DNA of 64,000 nucleotides from Kitasatospora sp. NBC_01266 (GTDB lineage Bacteria; Actinomycetota; Actinomycetes; Streptomycetales; Streptomycetaceae). The notes below the pieces were generated by a model that did not search any database, had not been told where the DNA came from, and saw only the letters and a program-made list of their open reading frames with translations. The position numbers and the translations under genes were made by a program. The stretch's first letter is position 1, and every line of letters starts with the position of its first letter. The stretch lies in NCBI RefSeq assembly GCF_036242395.1, contig NZ_CP108458.1, positions 4,030,001-4,094,000 on the forward strand, in the 5' to 3' direction. Positions 1-6,290 of this stretch are shown here, piece by piece.

Positions 1-582
1 CAGGACCGTAGGCCCGCCGACTTCGCGCCGGATCACTGCCTCATCCAAGACGACGTCCAGGAGGGGAGCGCTGCCGAGTGCCCCCAGGTAGCGTGCTTGC
101 CTGCTCATACGGGCTGCGACGCGCTCAGCGATCGACTCCTCATCTGCTGATTCGTCCTCTTCTCGAAACAGTGCGCGGGCGTACTCCTCTGTCTGCAACA
201 GACCCGATACCAAGGTTGGTTGGTACTCCTGGAGGCGCGTCGCTCGTGCTTCCATCTCGGCGAAGCGCTTGAACCAGTCCGGGTGTGCAGCGACCACGTG
301 CCATGCAACGTCGTCCCACACGCGAGCCAACTGGCCACCCGTAGCGAGCACTTGATCGCATCGCTCGGCGAAGTCCCTTTGTGGAACCCTCTCCAGGCTC
401 TCGATCTTGGTGATGAGCGACGGGTGGACGACCAGCTTTCGGGCCAGCGAGGCGCAGGTCGGGTAGCCCGCCCGGATACGCAGATCACGCAGTAACCACG
501 CGAAAATCTCGGGCGTCAGAGTGCCCGTTCGTTCGATTACTCGCCGTCCGGCCAAAACTGACTCCCATTCAAGACAGATCAC
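1..582 (-). CDS. XRE-type regulator with DUF5753 (Scr1-like), 3' end cut by window
   Basis: The reverse strand stays open from GTG at 582 to the window edge (194 codons). Residues around 20-60 form a helix-turn-helix with SLARKLVVHPSLITKIE. The following region (DDVAWHVVAAHPDWF, then LVSGLLQTEEYARALF) is characteristic of the DUF5753 domain of actinobacterial XRE regulators, which usually control a small partner gene. The GTG follows an in-frame TGA closely and has no clear ribosome site, so the start may lie further in. It is divergent from the small-gene cluster at 679 and belongs to the mobile element that ends near 3.73 kb. The C-terminus is missing only because the window starts here. 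Confidence 0.8.
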   Translation of the reverse strand, partial: MICLEWESVLAGRRVIERTGTLTPEIFAWLLRDLRIRAGYPTCASLARKLVVHPSLITKIESLERVPQRDFAERCDQVLATGGQLARVWDDVAWHVVAAHPDWFKRFAEMEARATRLQEYQPTLVSGLLQTEEYARALFREEDESADEESIAERVAARMSRQARYLGALGSAPLLDVVLDEAVIRREVGGPTVL

Positions 583-678
583 TTGTCTCGTTTGCCGACC
601 TGGTCACCGTACTACCGGGCGCCCACCCTTGAGGTACACACAGTGAGGGTGGGGACGGATCGGCGAACGGAACGGATC

Positions 679-939
679 ATGACGTCACACATCAACCGGC
701 ACACGGCCGAAGCAAGACGGCAGGCGGCAAGCGCACTTGAGGATGTAACAGCCATCCTCGCGCTTGCGAACGTGCTCCTGCCGTCGGTGGCCGTCGACTG
801 GCACTCGGGACAGCTCACCGGCACCTACCTGGTCGACTTGGGCGCTGCTCGGCCCGACGTGGTCATGGCCCTGGTGGCGGTCCTGCGGGCTGGAGTCGAA
901 CACATGGCGCACTGCGGTCATGAGGCGGTGGAGTCATGA
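679..939 (+). CDS. Small hypothetical protein of the mobile element
   Basis: An 86-residue product starting MTSHINRHTAEARRQA with no family I can name. It has an amphipathic N-terminal helix and a hydrophobic centre (TAILALANVLLPSVAVDW) but no convincing membrane span. A GTG at 643 in the same frame would add 12 residues and has a GAGG about 9 bases upstream, so the start is uncertain. Its TGA overlaps the next ATG (ATGA), showing translational coupling. Third positions are GC-rich like its neighbours. It lies divergently next to the XRE/DUF5753 gene, the usual place of a regulated partner, but it is not a DUF397 protein by inspection. Confidence 0.6.
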   Translation: MTSHINRHTAEARRQAASALEDVTAILALANVLLPSVAVDWHSGQLTGTYLVDLGAARPDVVMALVAVLRAGVEHMAHCGHEAVES

Positions 940-1115
940 TCCGCAAACGTGCAATGTCCATCCGGTCATACCGGATCACCAGCAGCGGCCAGCGGATCGA
1001 ACTGTCGAGTGTCGACGTGCTCGAAAACACGCCGGACGTGCCGTTCTCCGGGACGTGGCCCCGCTGTCAGTGCCCCAAGCACCGAGAAGCGACCGAACAG
1101 AAGGACACCGCATGA
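936..1115 (+). CDS. 59-residue protein with Cys-x-Cys-x3-His motif
   Basis: The gene starts at an ATG overlapping the previous stop by four bases and ends by overlapping the next ATG in the same way, so three tiny genes form one coupled transcript. The product has a basic N-terminus (MIRKRAMSIRSYR) and a C-terminal PRCQCPKHR segment that could bind a metal. No function is recognised. Such small Cys/His proteins are common in actinobacterial integrative elements. The translational overlap on both sides is the main support. Confidence 0.6.
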   Translation: MIRKRAMSIRSYRITSSGQRIELSSVDVLENTPDVPFSGTWPRCQCPKHREATEQKDTA

Positions 1116-1267
1116 GCCGCAAGGCAGCACAAGTAGCCCGCAACATAGGCGAGTTCATGAACGGGGTGCGGCGAGCTCGCGCTGAGATCGCCGAACAGGA
1201 CGGGCCATGCCCCATCTGCGGCCGGAATCCCTGCACGAGCCCGACCCGACACCTGTCCTGGCCCTGA
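1112..1267 (+). CDS. 51-residue putative zinc-binding protein
   Basis: The gene starts at an ATG that overlaps the preceding TGA. The product begins MSRKAAQVARNIGEFMNGVRRAR, a basic helix, and ends with DGPCPICGRNPC followed by a His six residues later. This Cys-x2-Cys-x4-Cys-His layout looks like a small zinc knuckle. No specific function can be given. It is the third member of the coupled cluster 679-1267. Confidence 0.6.
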   Translation: MSRKAAQVARNIGEFMNGVRRARAEIAEQDGPCPICGRNPCTSPTRHLSWP

Positions 1268-1294
1268 GCCCAACTGACTGAAACTGGAACGACG

Positions 1295-1780
1295 TTGAAC
1301 CCAACCGACATCCTTTCTCACCCGCCCGTCCGCCGGCTCGGCTGCCAGGTGATCGCCTTCAACCCTGCTGGCGAAGTGCTCGTCGTGGACCCGGAGTACA
1401 AGAGCGGGCTGACGCTCCCCGGTGGGTCGGCCCTTCAAGGTGAGGCCCCGAACGAAGCCGCCGCGCGCCACCTCGCGCTGGAGACCGGTCTCGTCCTGGA
1501 CCTCTGGCAGATCCTGGCCGTCGACTACGTACCGGAGGGCGTGTACCCCGAGGGGATCAACCTGGTCTTCAACGGCGGGATGCTCACGGATCGTCAGGTC
1601 GAAAGGATCGCGGTCCCGCCGATCGCGAAGAGTCGACTTCACGGCTTCCGCTTCGTGCCCATGACCGAGGTCAGCACGTGCACAGAGCCGTACCAGCGGC
1701 GCCGGATCCGGCAGGCGTACAACGCGCTGAACATGGCCAAGGCACTCCCGCTCCTGCTGCGGGGCGAGCTTGTCTGCTGA
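1295..1780 (+). CDS. Nudix-like protein with a degenerate Nudix box
   Basis: The 161-residue product has the Nudix fold layout: strand GCQVIAFNPAGEVLVVD, then LTLPGGSALQGE, then AAARHLALETGL. The canonical box GX5EX7REUXEEXGU is altered. RE is RH and the first Glu of EE is Leu (RHLALETGL), so at least two metal-binding acidic positions are lost. It may be catalytically dead or act on an unusual substrate. The start used is TTG at 1295 with GGA nearby; a later GTG is possible. It lies in the mobile element, 28 bases after the small-gene cluster. Confidence 0.7.
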   Translation: MNPTDILSHPPVRRLGCQVIAFNPAGEVLVVDPEYKSGLTLPGGSALQGEAPNEAAARHLALETGLVLDLWQILAVDYVPEGVYPEGINLVFNGGMLTDRQVERIAVPPIAKSRLHGFRFVPMTEVSTCTEPYQRRRIRQAYNALNMAKALPLLLRGELVC

Positions 1781-1781
1781 C

Positions 1782-2021
1782 CCCCATAGACCCCCGCCCC
1801 GGGACGGTACTTCGATCGGCCGGACGCCGGGGCGGGCCCTGCAACACCGAACGGTTCGGCCGCCAACCGGCGGCGTAGTCGGCCAAAGCGCTGACCCACA
1901 GATTCCCGCCCCAAATCGCCGAAGTCTTGGCAGAGAGCAGCGACCGGGGCGGGTCCGCAACACCGAACCGCCCCGGTCACCAACCGGTGCCCGGAACGCC
2001 TCCGAGTGAGGAGATCCCATT
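1782..2021. repeat. Two imperfect repeats in the gap before the DUF1399-like gene
   Basis: Copy A (about 1829-1871) and copy B (about 1946-1990) both read GGGGCGGG, then GCAACACCGAAC, then (G/T)CCGCCAACCGG or TCACCAACCGG. The spacing between copies is about 117 bases. Each copy is GC-rich with short internal inverted repeats (ACCGAACGGTTCGG in A; ACCGGGGC...GCCCCGGT-type pairing in B). They could be two terminator-like or protein-binding elements. No coding sequence is seen here. Confidence 0.5.
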
Positions 2022-2576
2022 ATGAGCGCCACGCTCCCTGACACGCCCGAACCGGGCCCGGTGTCGGACCGCCGGATCCGCCGCATCGACGGCATGGACC
2101 TGCTGACCGCTGGAGAGTTTCAGCGCGTCGCGGACACTGTGATCGGCAGCAACCCCGGGATGGAGCCGGAGTTGTCGCGCCGCATCGTGGCCGAAGCCCT
2201 GGCCTACCTGACCACCTACGCGCGGAACGTCAACGCGCAGATCGCCCCGTCACCGGTCGTGGACGAGGGTTGGCACGCGCTTGTCCTCCACACGGAGCTG
2301 TACGCCTCGCTCTGTGAGGGGCTGGGGGGTGGGTTCATCCACCACTACCCGCAGCGCACCGAGGAGGAGGGTTACGCGGCAGGCACCGTGGATCGCACTG
2401 TCGCCATGATGGCTGCGGAAGGCTTCACGGCCGATCTGTCCCTGTGGCGGGGGCCGGATAACGGCGGAGTGCAGGTGACTGCCAACGTCTGGCACTCGCC
2501 CGGACCGAACTGCGGACCGATCATCGTGAACCCGCCCGGTGTGCCGAAGCCGGGGAAGGTGACGATCCCAGGCTAA
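2022..2576 (+). CDS. DUF1399 / glycine-rich-domain-containing (GRDP-like) protein
   Basis: A 184-residue product. Residues 75-110 read PSPVVDEGWHALVLHTELYASLCEGL followed by GGGFIHH. This matches the signature of the GRDP/DUF1399 family (VDxxWHxxxLHT...Y...C....G.FIHH), best known from plants but also found in actinobacteria. The biochemical function is unknown. The start ATG at 2022 follows GAGGAG (2008-2013) at good distance. The C-terminus is Pro/Gly-rich (PPGVPKPGKVTIPG). The gene is followed by a hairpin and sits within the mobile element. Confidence 0.7.
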   Translation: MSATLPDTPEPGPVSDRRIRRIDGMDLLTAGEFQRVADTVIGSNPGMEPELSRRIVAEALAYLTTYARNVNAQIAPSPVVDEGWHALVLHTELYASLCEGLGGGFIHHYPQRTEEEGYAAGTVDRTVAMMAAEGFTADLSLWRGPDNGGVQVTANVWHSPGPNCGPIIVNPPGVPKPGKVTIPG

Positions 2577-2581
2577 GCACT

Positions 2582-2615
2582 GTGGCCCCTGCCGTCGAAG
2601 TGCCGATGGCGGGGG
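2582..2615 (+). terminator. Hairpin after the DUF1399-like gene
   Basis: GGCCCCTGCCGTCG pairs with CGATGGCGGGGGCC, a 14-bp stem with two G-U wobbles and a six-base loop, starting 6 bases past the stop codon. It is typical of U-tract-poor actinobacterial terminators. Confidence 0.65.
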
Positions 2616-2657
2616 CCGCACGTCGGTAGGCTGCTGGCGGAGACAGGAGGCGCCCCC

Positions 2658-2801
2658 GTGAGCGAGTGGACAGATCCCCGTTACACCGAATTGGTCGCGG
2701 CGTATCGACGGGCCGCTGAAGACGCACAACAGGCCGAGCCGGACGAAGATCAGAATGGGGGGCCCGTGCGCGCGTTCCTGACCGTCCTCCCGGCTAGCTA
2801 A
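2658..2801 (+). CDS. 47-residue acidic small protein
   Basis: GTG at 2658 lies 7 bases after a strong AGGAGG (2645-2650). The frame runs 47 codons to TAA at 2799-2801. The product begins MSEWTDPRYTELVAAYRRAAED and continues with an acidic middle (AEPDEDQNGG). No family is recognised. The perfect ribosome site and codon bias support a real gene. Confidence 0.6.
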   Translation: MSEWTDPRYTELVAAYRRAAEDAQQAEPDEDQNGGPVRAFLTVLPAS

Positions 2802-2845
2802 GCCATCTGTGGGCCCCGGCTGACACCTCCGGTAGCCTCACGGGC

Positions 2846-2895
2846 AGGGGTGCGGGCATCTCCTTGATTACGACCCAAGCCGAGCCTGCATCCCT
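2846..2895 (+). other. Long stem-loop between small genes
   Basis: AGGGGTGCGGGC (2846-2857) pairs with GCCTGCATCCCT (2884-2895), 12 pairs with two wobbles. The 26-base loop can itself pair CTTG with CAAG. It could be a transcribed structure or a second terminator. No tRNA-like folding is seen. Confidence 0.4.
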
Positions 2896-2912
2896 CCCAC
2901 AGGCGGCATTCC

Positions 2913-2940
2913 AGCCCCGTTCGGATCACCGGGCGGGGCT
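2913..2940 (+). terminator. Terminator hairpin
   Basis: AGCCCCG...CGGGGCT with inner CGG/CCG and an ATCA loop, followed by TCTGT. It lies downstream of the 47-residue gene. Confidence 0.6.
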
Positions 2941-3018
2941 TCTGTATCTGGTCCCGAAGCTGACGAGTAGACAGATCATCCAGCCGGGCCGTACGGTTCG
3001 ACCACAACAAAAAATAGA

Positions 3019-3064
3019 CCCCGGCGAGTGCTGGTAACACTCCCGGGGCATGGACGACGCTTAG
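3019..3064 (+). promoter_or_regulatory. Hairpin followed by a four-codon ORF ahead of the 3078 gene
   Basis: CCCCGGCGAGTG (3019-3030) pairs with CACTCCCGGGG (3038-3048), 11 pairs with one bulged C. Immediately after it, ATG GAC GAC GCT TAG (3050-3064) would encode MDDA. The AGGAG for the next gene (GTG 3078) starts two bases after that stop. This geometry could be a leader peptide or attenuation device; the role is inferred only. Confidence 0.45.
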
Positions 3065-3077
3065 TAGGAGCGACGAC

Positions 3078-3377
3078 GTGACCCACTTTAGCGCCTGGGC
3101 TTTCGCCTGGGCTATCGGCCTCTGTGCTGCCGCTGTGGCCGCCTGGATGATCTCCAGCGCGCCCAATCAGCCAGCGGCAACCCGTGAACCCATCCGGGTG
3201 CAGCTCGCATGTCTCCAGCCCGGCTCGTACCAGCTGCCTGAGCCCCGTACATGGGCGACACTGCCAGAGATCCCGCCCCACGTGCTCAAGCGCTCAGAAC
3301 CCCTCTGGGGCGACGAGACGGAGCTAGTCCGAGGACACGTCCGGCACGTGGCCAGCGTCCGTAAGGCGGTGGCCTGA
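3078..3377 (+). CDS. Small membrane-anchored protein of the element
   Basis: GTG at 3078 has AGGAG seven bases upstream. The 99-residue product begins MTHFSAWAFAWAIGLCAAAVAAW, a signal-anchor-like helix of about 20 residues. A soluble tail follows with no motif I recognise. Its TGA overlaps the next ATG (TGATG), so the two genes are coupled. In integrative elements small membrane proteins often assist spreading or transfer, but this one shows no Spd-type signature and no function is claimed. Confidence 0.6.
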   Translation: MTHFSAWAFAWAIGLCAAAVAAWMISSAPNQPAATREPIRVQLACLQPGSYQLPEPRTWATLPEIPPHVLKRSEPLWGDETELVRGHVRHVASVRKAVA

Positions 3378-3685
3378 TGATCACCGCAGCAACTGGACAG
3401 ACCACCTGTGGCGCCCGTCGACCGGGCTGGGAGCACGGACCCGCAATCGGAATCCACCGCATCCCGTGTGTTCTTGACCCGTTTCACCAGGACGACCACG
3501 CAAACGCGTTCGGCCTGGGATGGGAGCGCAACCCGGAGGACTGTCCGCCGTGCGTGCAGTGCCACACGCGCCCGCTGCTTCCCGTCCGGGTCGGTGCCGT
3601 ACCGACCGGCAGCGGCCCTGCGTGGCCCGTCTGGGCCTGCCTGAGCTGTGCCACGGCCGTCCGCCGTCTGCTGCTTGGCAAGTAG
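3377..3685 (+). CDS. Putative zinc-ribbon protein of the element
   Basis: The 102-residue product has two Cys pairs, CPPCVQC and CLSC, spaced about 35 residues apart, the layout of a zinc ribbon. The N-terminal half contains PCVLDPFHQDDHANAFGLGW, with several His and Asp residues. It is translated in a TGATG overlap with the gene at 3078 and is the last gene before the element boundary. The function is unknown; DNA or protein binding is possible. Confidence 0.65.
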   Translation: MITAATGQTTCGARRPGWEHGPAIGIHRIPCVLDPFHQDDHANAFGLGWERNPEDCPPCVQCHTRPLLPVRVGAVPTGSGPAWPVWACLSCATAVRRLLLGK

Positions 3686-3690
3686 CCCCT

Positions 3691-3723
3691 GAGCCCCGTC
3701 CGGCCACCAACCGGGCGGGGCTC
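3691..3723 (+). terminator. Terminator at the end of the mobile element
   Basis: GAGCCCCGTCCGG pairs with CCGGGCGGGGCTC, 13 pairs with one wobble and a 7-base loop, then TTCC. It ends the 3078-3685 transcription unit a few bases before the chromosomal junction. Confidence 0.8.
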
Positions 3724-3770
3724 TTCCGGGGGAACCTAGTGGTGGCACATAGGGAGGGTCGTCTTGCCGG
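3724..3770. mobile_element. Junction between integrated element and chromosomal cpaF-like gene
   Basis: Reading the reverse strand, the CpaF-type ATPase is collinear with its family up to GGTGTGKTTL (codons ending near 3751). It then becomes PMCHH and stops at 3736-3738. The sequence to the left belongs to the element. The crossover therefore lies roughly at 3739-3755. No tRNA is present here, so a serine recombinase targeting a protein gene is more likely than a tRNA-type integrase. The recombinase and the other half-site are outside the window. Confidence 0.65.
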
Positions 3771-4494
3771 TGCCGGTGCCGCCACTGATCAACAGCGAGA
3801 GTCGGGCCCGCACGATGGCGCCGAGCAGTTCGGCAGCGGTCGGCGCCAGAGCCCCGGCTGCCTCCAGTTCGGCGATCTCGAAAGGTTTCTGACGGCTGAT
3901 CCGGAGCGAGATGTGTGTGCAGTCGGCAGCGATCGGCGGGAGCACCGCGTGCAGCCGGGTGCCGTCCGGGAGCCGGGCGTCAACCCACGGCCGCGCGTCG
4001 TCGAGCCGGCGCCCGGCTGCGGTCGCCAAGCGGTGAGCGAGGTGGCGCACCGCCTGCGCATCCGGGAACCGGACCGTCGGCTCACGGCACAGCCCGCTGC
4101 CCCGGTCGACCCAGACCTCGTCCGGGGCGTTGACCAGTACGTCGGTCACGTCAGGCGCGCTGAGCAGAGCCTCCAGGGGTCCGGCGCCGACGAGTTCGGC
4201 CCGCAGGGTACTGACGGTGTCCAGCAGGTCGTCACCGCCCAGCGGGGGCCGCGCGGCACGCAGGGCCGCCACGACCTCCACGGTTGTCGGCACCGCACCG
4301 GCCTCAGCCAGCCGCAGACGAACGGCGTCCAGCAGGGCGGCGGCACGCTCAGGGGCGACCGGAGCCGGTTCCGGGGGCCTGGAGTGACGCCGGAGCGCGG
4401 CGAGGATGGGCCGCGGCTTCGGTCGGTCGGACTGCGCAGGCCACGGGAGGTGTCGATCGGTGGCGCGGCCGGTGGGAGTCGTGGCCGTGTTCAT
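3736..4494 (-). pseudogene. CpaF/TadA-type secretion ATPase, truncated after Walker A
   Basis: The protein is an N-terminal fragment of the Flp-pilus/type IV secretion ATPase family. It has the N1 domain (GPLEALLSAPDVTDVLVNAPDEVWVDR), RLDDARPWVDARLPDGTRLHAVLPP and ISLRISRQKPF. The Walker A motif GGTGTGKTT lies at about 238-246, followed by only six more residues (LPMCHH at the end). Full-length relatives are near 400 residues, so Walker B, the His box and the C-terminal ATPase core are missing. The start ATG overlaps the ssd stop by four bases. The truncation coincides with the element boundary, so the gene was interrupted by integration. The fragment is expected to be inactive. Confidence 0.85.
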
Positions 4495-5603
4495 GATGAC
4501 GGTTCTCCTTCGGTACTGGGCATGACTTCGTCGAGGTATGCGGCGCAGAACCTGGCGAGTGGTCCACCACCGCGCAGTCCGGGAGGCTTGCCACGCTCCG
4601 CGTCGAGGGTCAGCCCGACTTCGTGCGCGATCTCGCCCGCGAGCGGCAGACCCAGACCGCGGGCGATCTCCGCACCGCGCAAGCCCACTGGCCCCGGCAG
4701 TCGGATCACAGCTCGCAGGTCGGCCAGACGCATCCCGGCGACGGCTGCCACCCGCCCGGCCGCCGCCAGTGCGCGCAGCTCGGCGGGGACCACCAGGAGC
4801 CCGGTGTCGGCCTGTTCCAAGGCCTGGGCAGCCGCCAGATCCAGCTGTCGCGGCAGATCGAGGACGACCAGCCCACCGCGACGCCGGGCTGCCGCAAGCA
4901 CACTGCGCATCGCGATCGGTGGGATCACCAGCGTGTCGCCCCGGTCCCAGGAGAGCGCGCTGACCCGGTGCAACCTGGGTAGCGCCTGGACCAGTTCGGT
5001 GCTGCTGATCCGGCCACGGGCACCCGCCAGATCGGGCCAGCGCAGCCCGTCGACGCCTTCGCCACCGAGCAGGACATCCAGGCCGCCGCCCAGTGGATCG
5101 CCGTCGATCAGCATGGTGTGGTGGCCGGTCCTGGCCGCGGTGACCGCGAGCGCGCAGGCGAGCGTGGAGGCCCCTGCGCCGCCGCGACCGCCGAGCACCG
5201 CGACAGTCAGCGCCGGGTTGCCGACACCCTCCACCGCATCCGCGATCCGGTCCAGCAGCCAGGCCTGCGCCTCGGGCAGGAACAGCACCTGTTCAGCTCC
5301 GAGTTGGACGCCGCGGACCCACACCTCGCAGTCATCCAGGTCGAGGCCGAGCAGCAGCACCCCCGGCCTTCGGACCAGTTCCGCGCAGCGCTCGTACTGG
5401 TCATCACCGACCAGGACGATCGGGGCGGTCTCCCAGAGCCGGCGGGGCGGGGCGCCGGCCAGCAGCCGGGGCTCCGCACCGGCCGCCGCGCAGAGCTTGA
5501 CCAGGTGCTCGGCCAGTCCCTGGTCCTCGGTGAGGATCAACGGCCCGGCGCAGCCGGAATCGTCGGGCATCGGCCGGTACTGGTCGATGGTGGGTGTGGG
5601 CAT
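4491..5603 (-). CDS. ssd: Septum-site-determining Ssd/CpaE-like protein
   Basis: A 370-residue MinD/CpaE-superfamily protein. The N-terminal ~130 residues form a receiver-like domain (PLILTEDQGLAEHLVKLCAAAG). The P-loop region begins LTVAVLGGRGGAGASTLACA, where the usual Walker Lys positions are Arg and Ala, as in actinobacterial Ssd homologues. MLIDGDPLGGGLDVLLGGE follows. ATG at 5603 is preceded by GGGAGG at 6 bases and is preferred over longer frames. It is coupled to the downstream ATPase gene (ATGA overlap). Ssd-type proteins influence septum formation and the Flp pilus locus; here its partner ATPase is broken. Confidence 0.85.
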   Translation of the reverse strand: MPTPTIDQYRPMPDDSGCAGPLILTEDQGLAEHLVKLCAAAGAEPRLLAGAPPRRLWETAPIVLVGDDQYERCAELVRRPGVLLLGLDLDDCEVWVRGVQLGAEQVLFLPEAQAWLLDRIADAVEGVGNPALTVAVLGGRGGAGASTLACALAVTAARTGHHTMLIDGDPLGGGLDVLLGGEGVDGLRWPDLAGARGRISSTELVQALPRLHRVSALSWDRGDTLVIPPIAMRSVLAAARRRGGLVVLDLPRQLDLAAAQALEQADTGLLVVPAELRALAAAGRVAAVAGMRLADLRAVIRLPGPVGLRGAEIARGLGLPLAGEIAHEVGLTLDAERGKPPGLRGGGPLARFCAAYLDEVMPSTEGEPSS

Positions 5604-6287
5604 GGCTGCCTCCCCGGGGCGGGATGCTCGCTGCTGCCCGAGCCGGTCGACCCGATCCGCTGCCGCACAGGCGGCTTCGTCGGGGAGATCGGCCCGGCCG
5701 AGCGGGCGACGACGGTGGCGGCCTCGGCCATGAGGTGCCGTCCCGGTCGGTGGCCTGCGCCCCTCCGGTCCAGCCATGACGTCGGCTTGGGCCCCACAGT
5801 GCCGCCCAGCCGCTAATGCGGCAGCCACTCTTCGATTCGCTGTGGATAACCCGGGGGATGTGGAAATCGGAACTCACCCGGATGGACTCTCATCACTCGT
5901 CCGAGGAGTTCACGTCGACGAATTGACGTAGTTCCAGGGTGGTCTCCGAGCACAGCCCGCTAGACTACTGAGAGTGACGAACTGGGTCGAGGATCCGCCC
6001 GGTGATCCTGGCTGGAGTGCCGCCCGCAAGCCCCTCGATCAGCCGTCTCGGCACATCGCAGAAGCCCTAAAAATGGGCCCGGACATGCGACGACCCCCGC
6101 CGGGGGGGAGAGCGGGGGTCGTCTATCCACGGCCCGACTCGGGGGGGAGGAGCCGGACCGGGTTAGCACGGTCGCGAACGATCCGTGACTTCCATGGTGT
6201 ACCCGAGCGGCCAGAAACACAAACCAGCACACCCCCGCGTCCACCGAATGGCGGCGCCTGTGAGGCCGCCATCTATCCTCGGTTCCT
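5604..6287. other. Non-coding gap upstream of ssd and the HAD gene
   Basis: A 684-base gap between divergent genes. I see no convincing gene. It holds one perfect DnaA-box-like nonamer TGTGGATAA (5841-5849), a TTGACG (about 5925) and TAGACT (5961-5966) that are too far apart for one promoter, and a strong hairpin at 6089-6123. Confidence 0.6.
6089..6123. terminator. Strong hairpin in the ssd/HAD gap
   Basis: GACGACCCCCGC pairs perfectly with GCGGGGGTCGTC (12 bp, 11-base loop). It lies 165 bases before the HAD gene and could insulate that promoter or end a short upstream transcript. Confidence 0.6.
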
Positions 6288-6290
6288 GTG
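6275..6290 (+). promoter_or_regulatory. Leaderless-type promoter of the HAD gene
   Basis: TATCCT (6275-6280) lies 7 bases before the GTG start at 6288, the spacing expected when transcription begins at the start codon. No ribosome site precedes the GTG, which fits leaderless translation. Confidence 0.5.

Noticed and set aside
2846..2895. Stem-loop considered as a tRNA or tRNA-like gene
   Set aside because: It has one long stem only, with no D or T arms and no GTTCRA motif.
3520..5733. 737-codon plus-strand frame over cpaF and ssd
   Set aside because: Arg/Pro/Ser-rich shadow frame. The opposite strand gives recognisable ATPase and Ssd motifs.
5841..5849. Perfect DnaA-box-like nonamer, possible origin
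   Set aside because: A single box, no AT-rich unwinding region, no cluster and no dnaA/dnaN nearby. Chance is likely.
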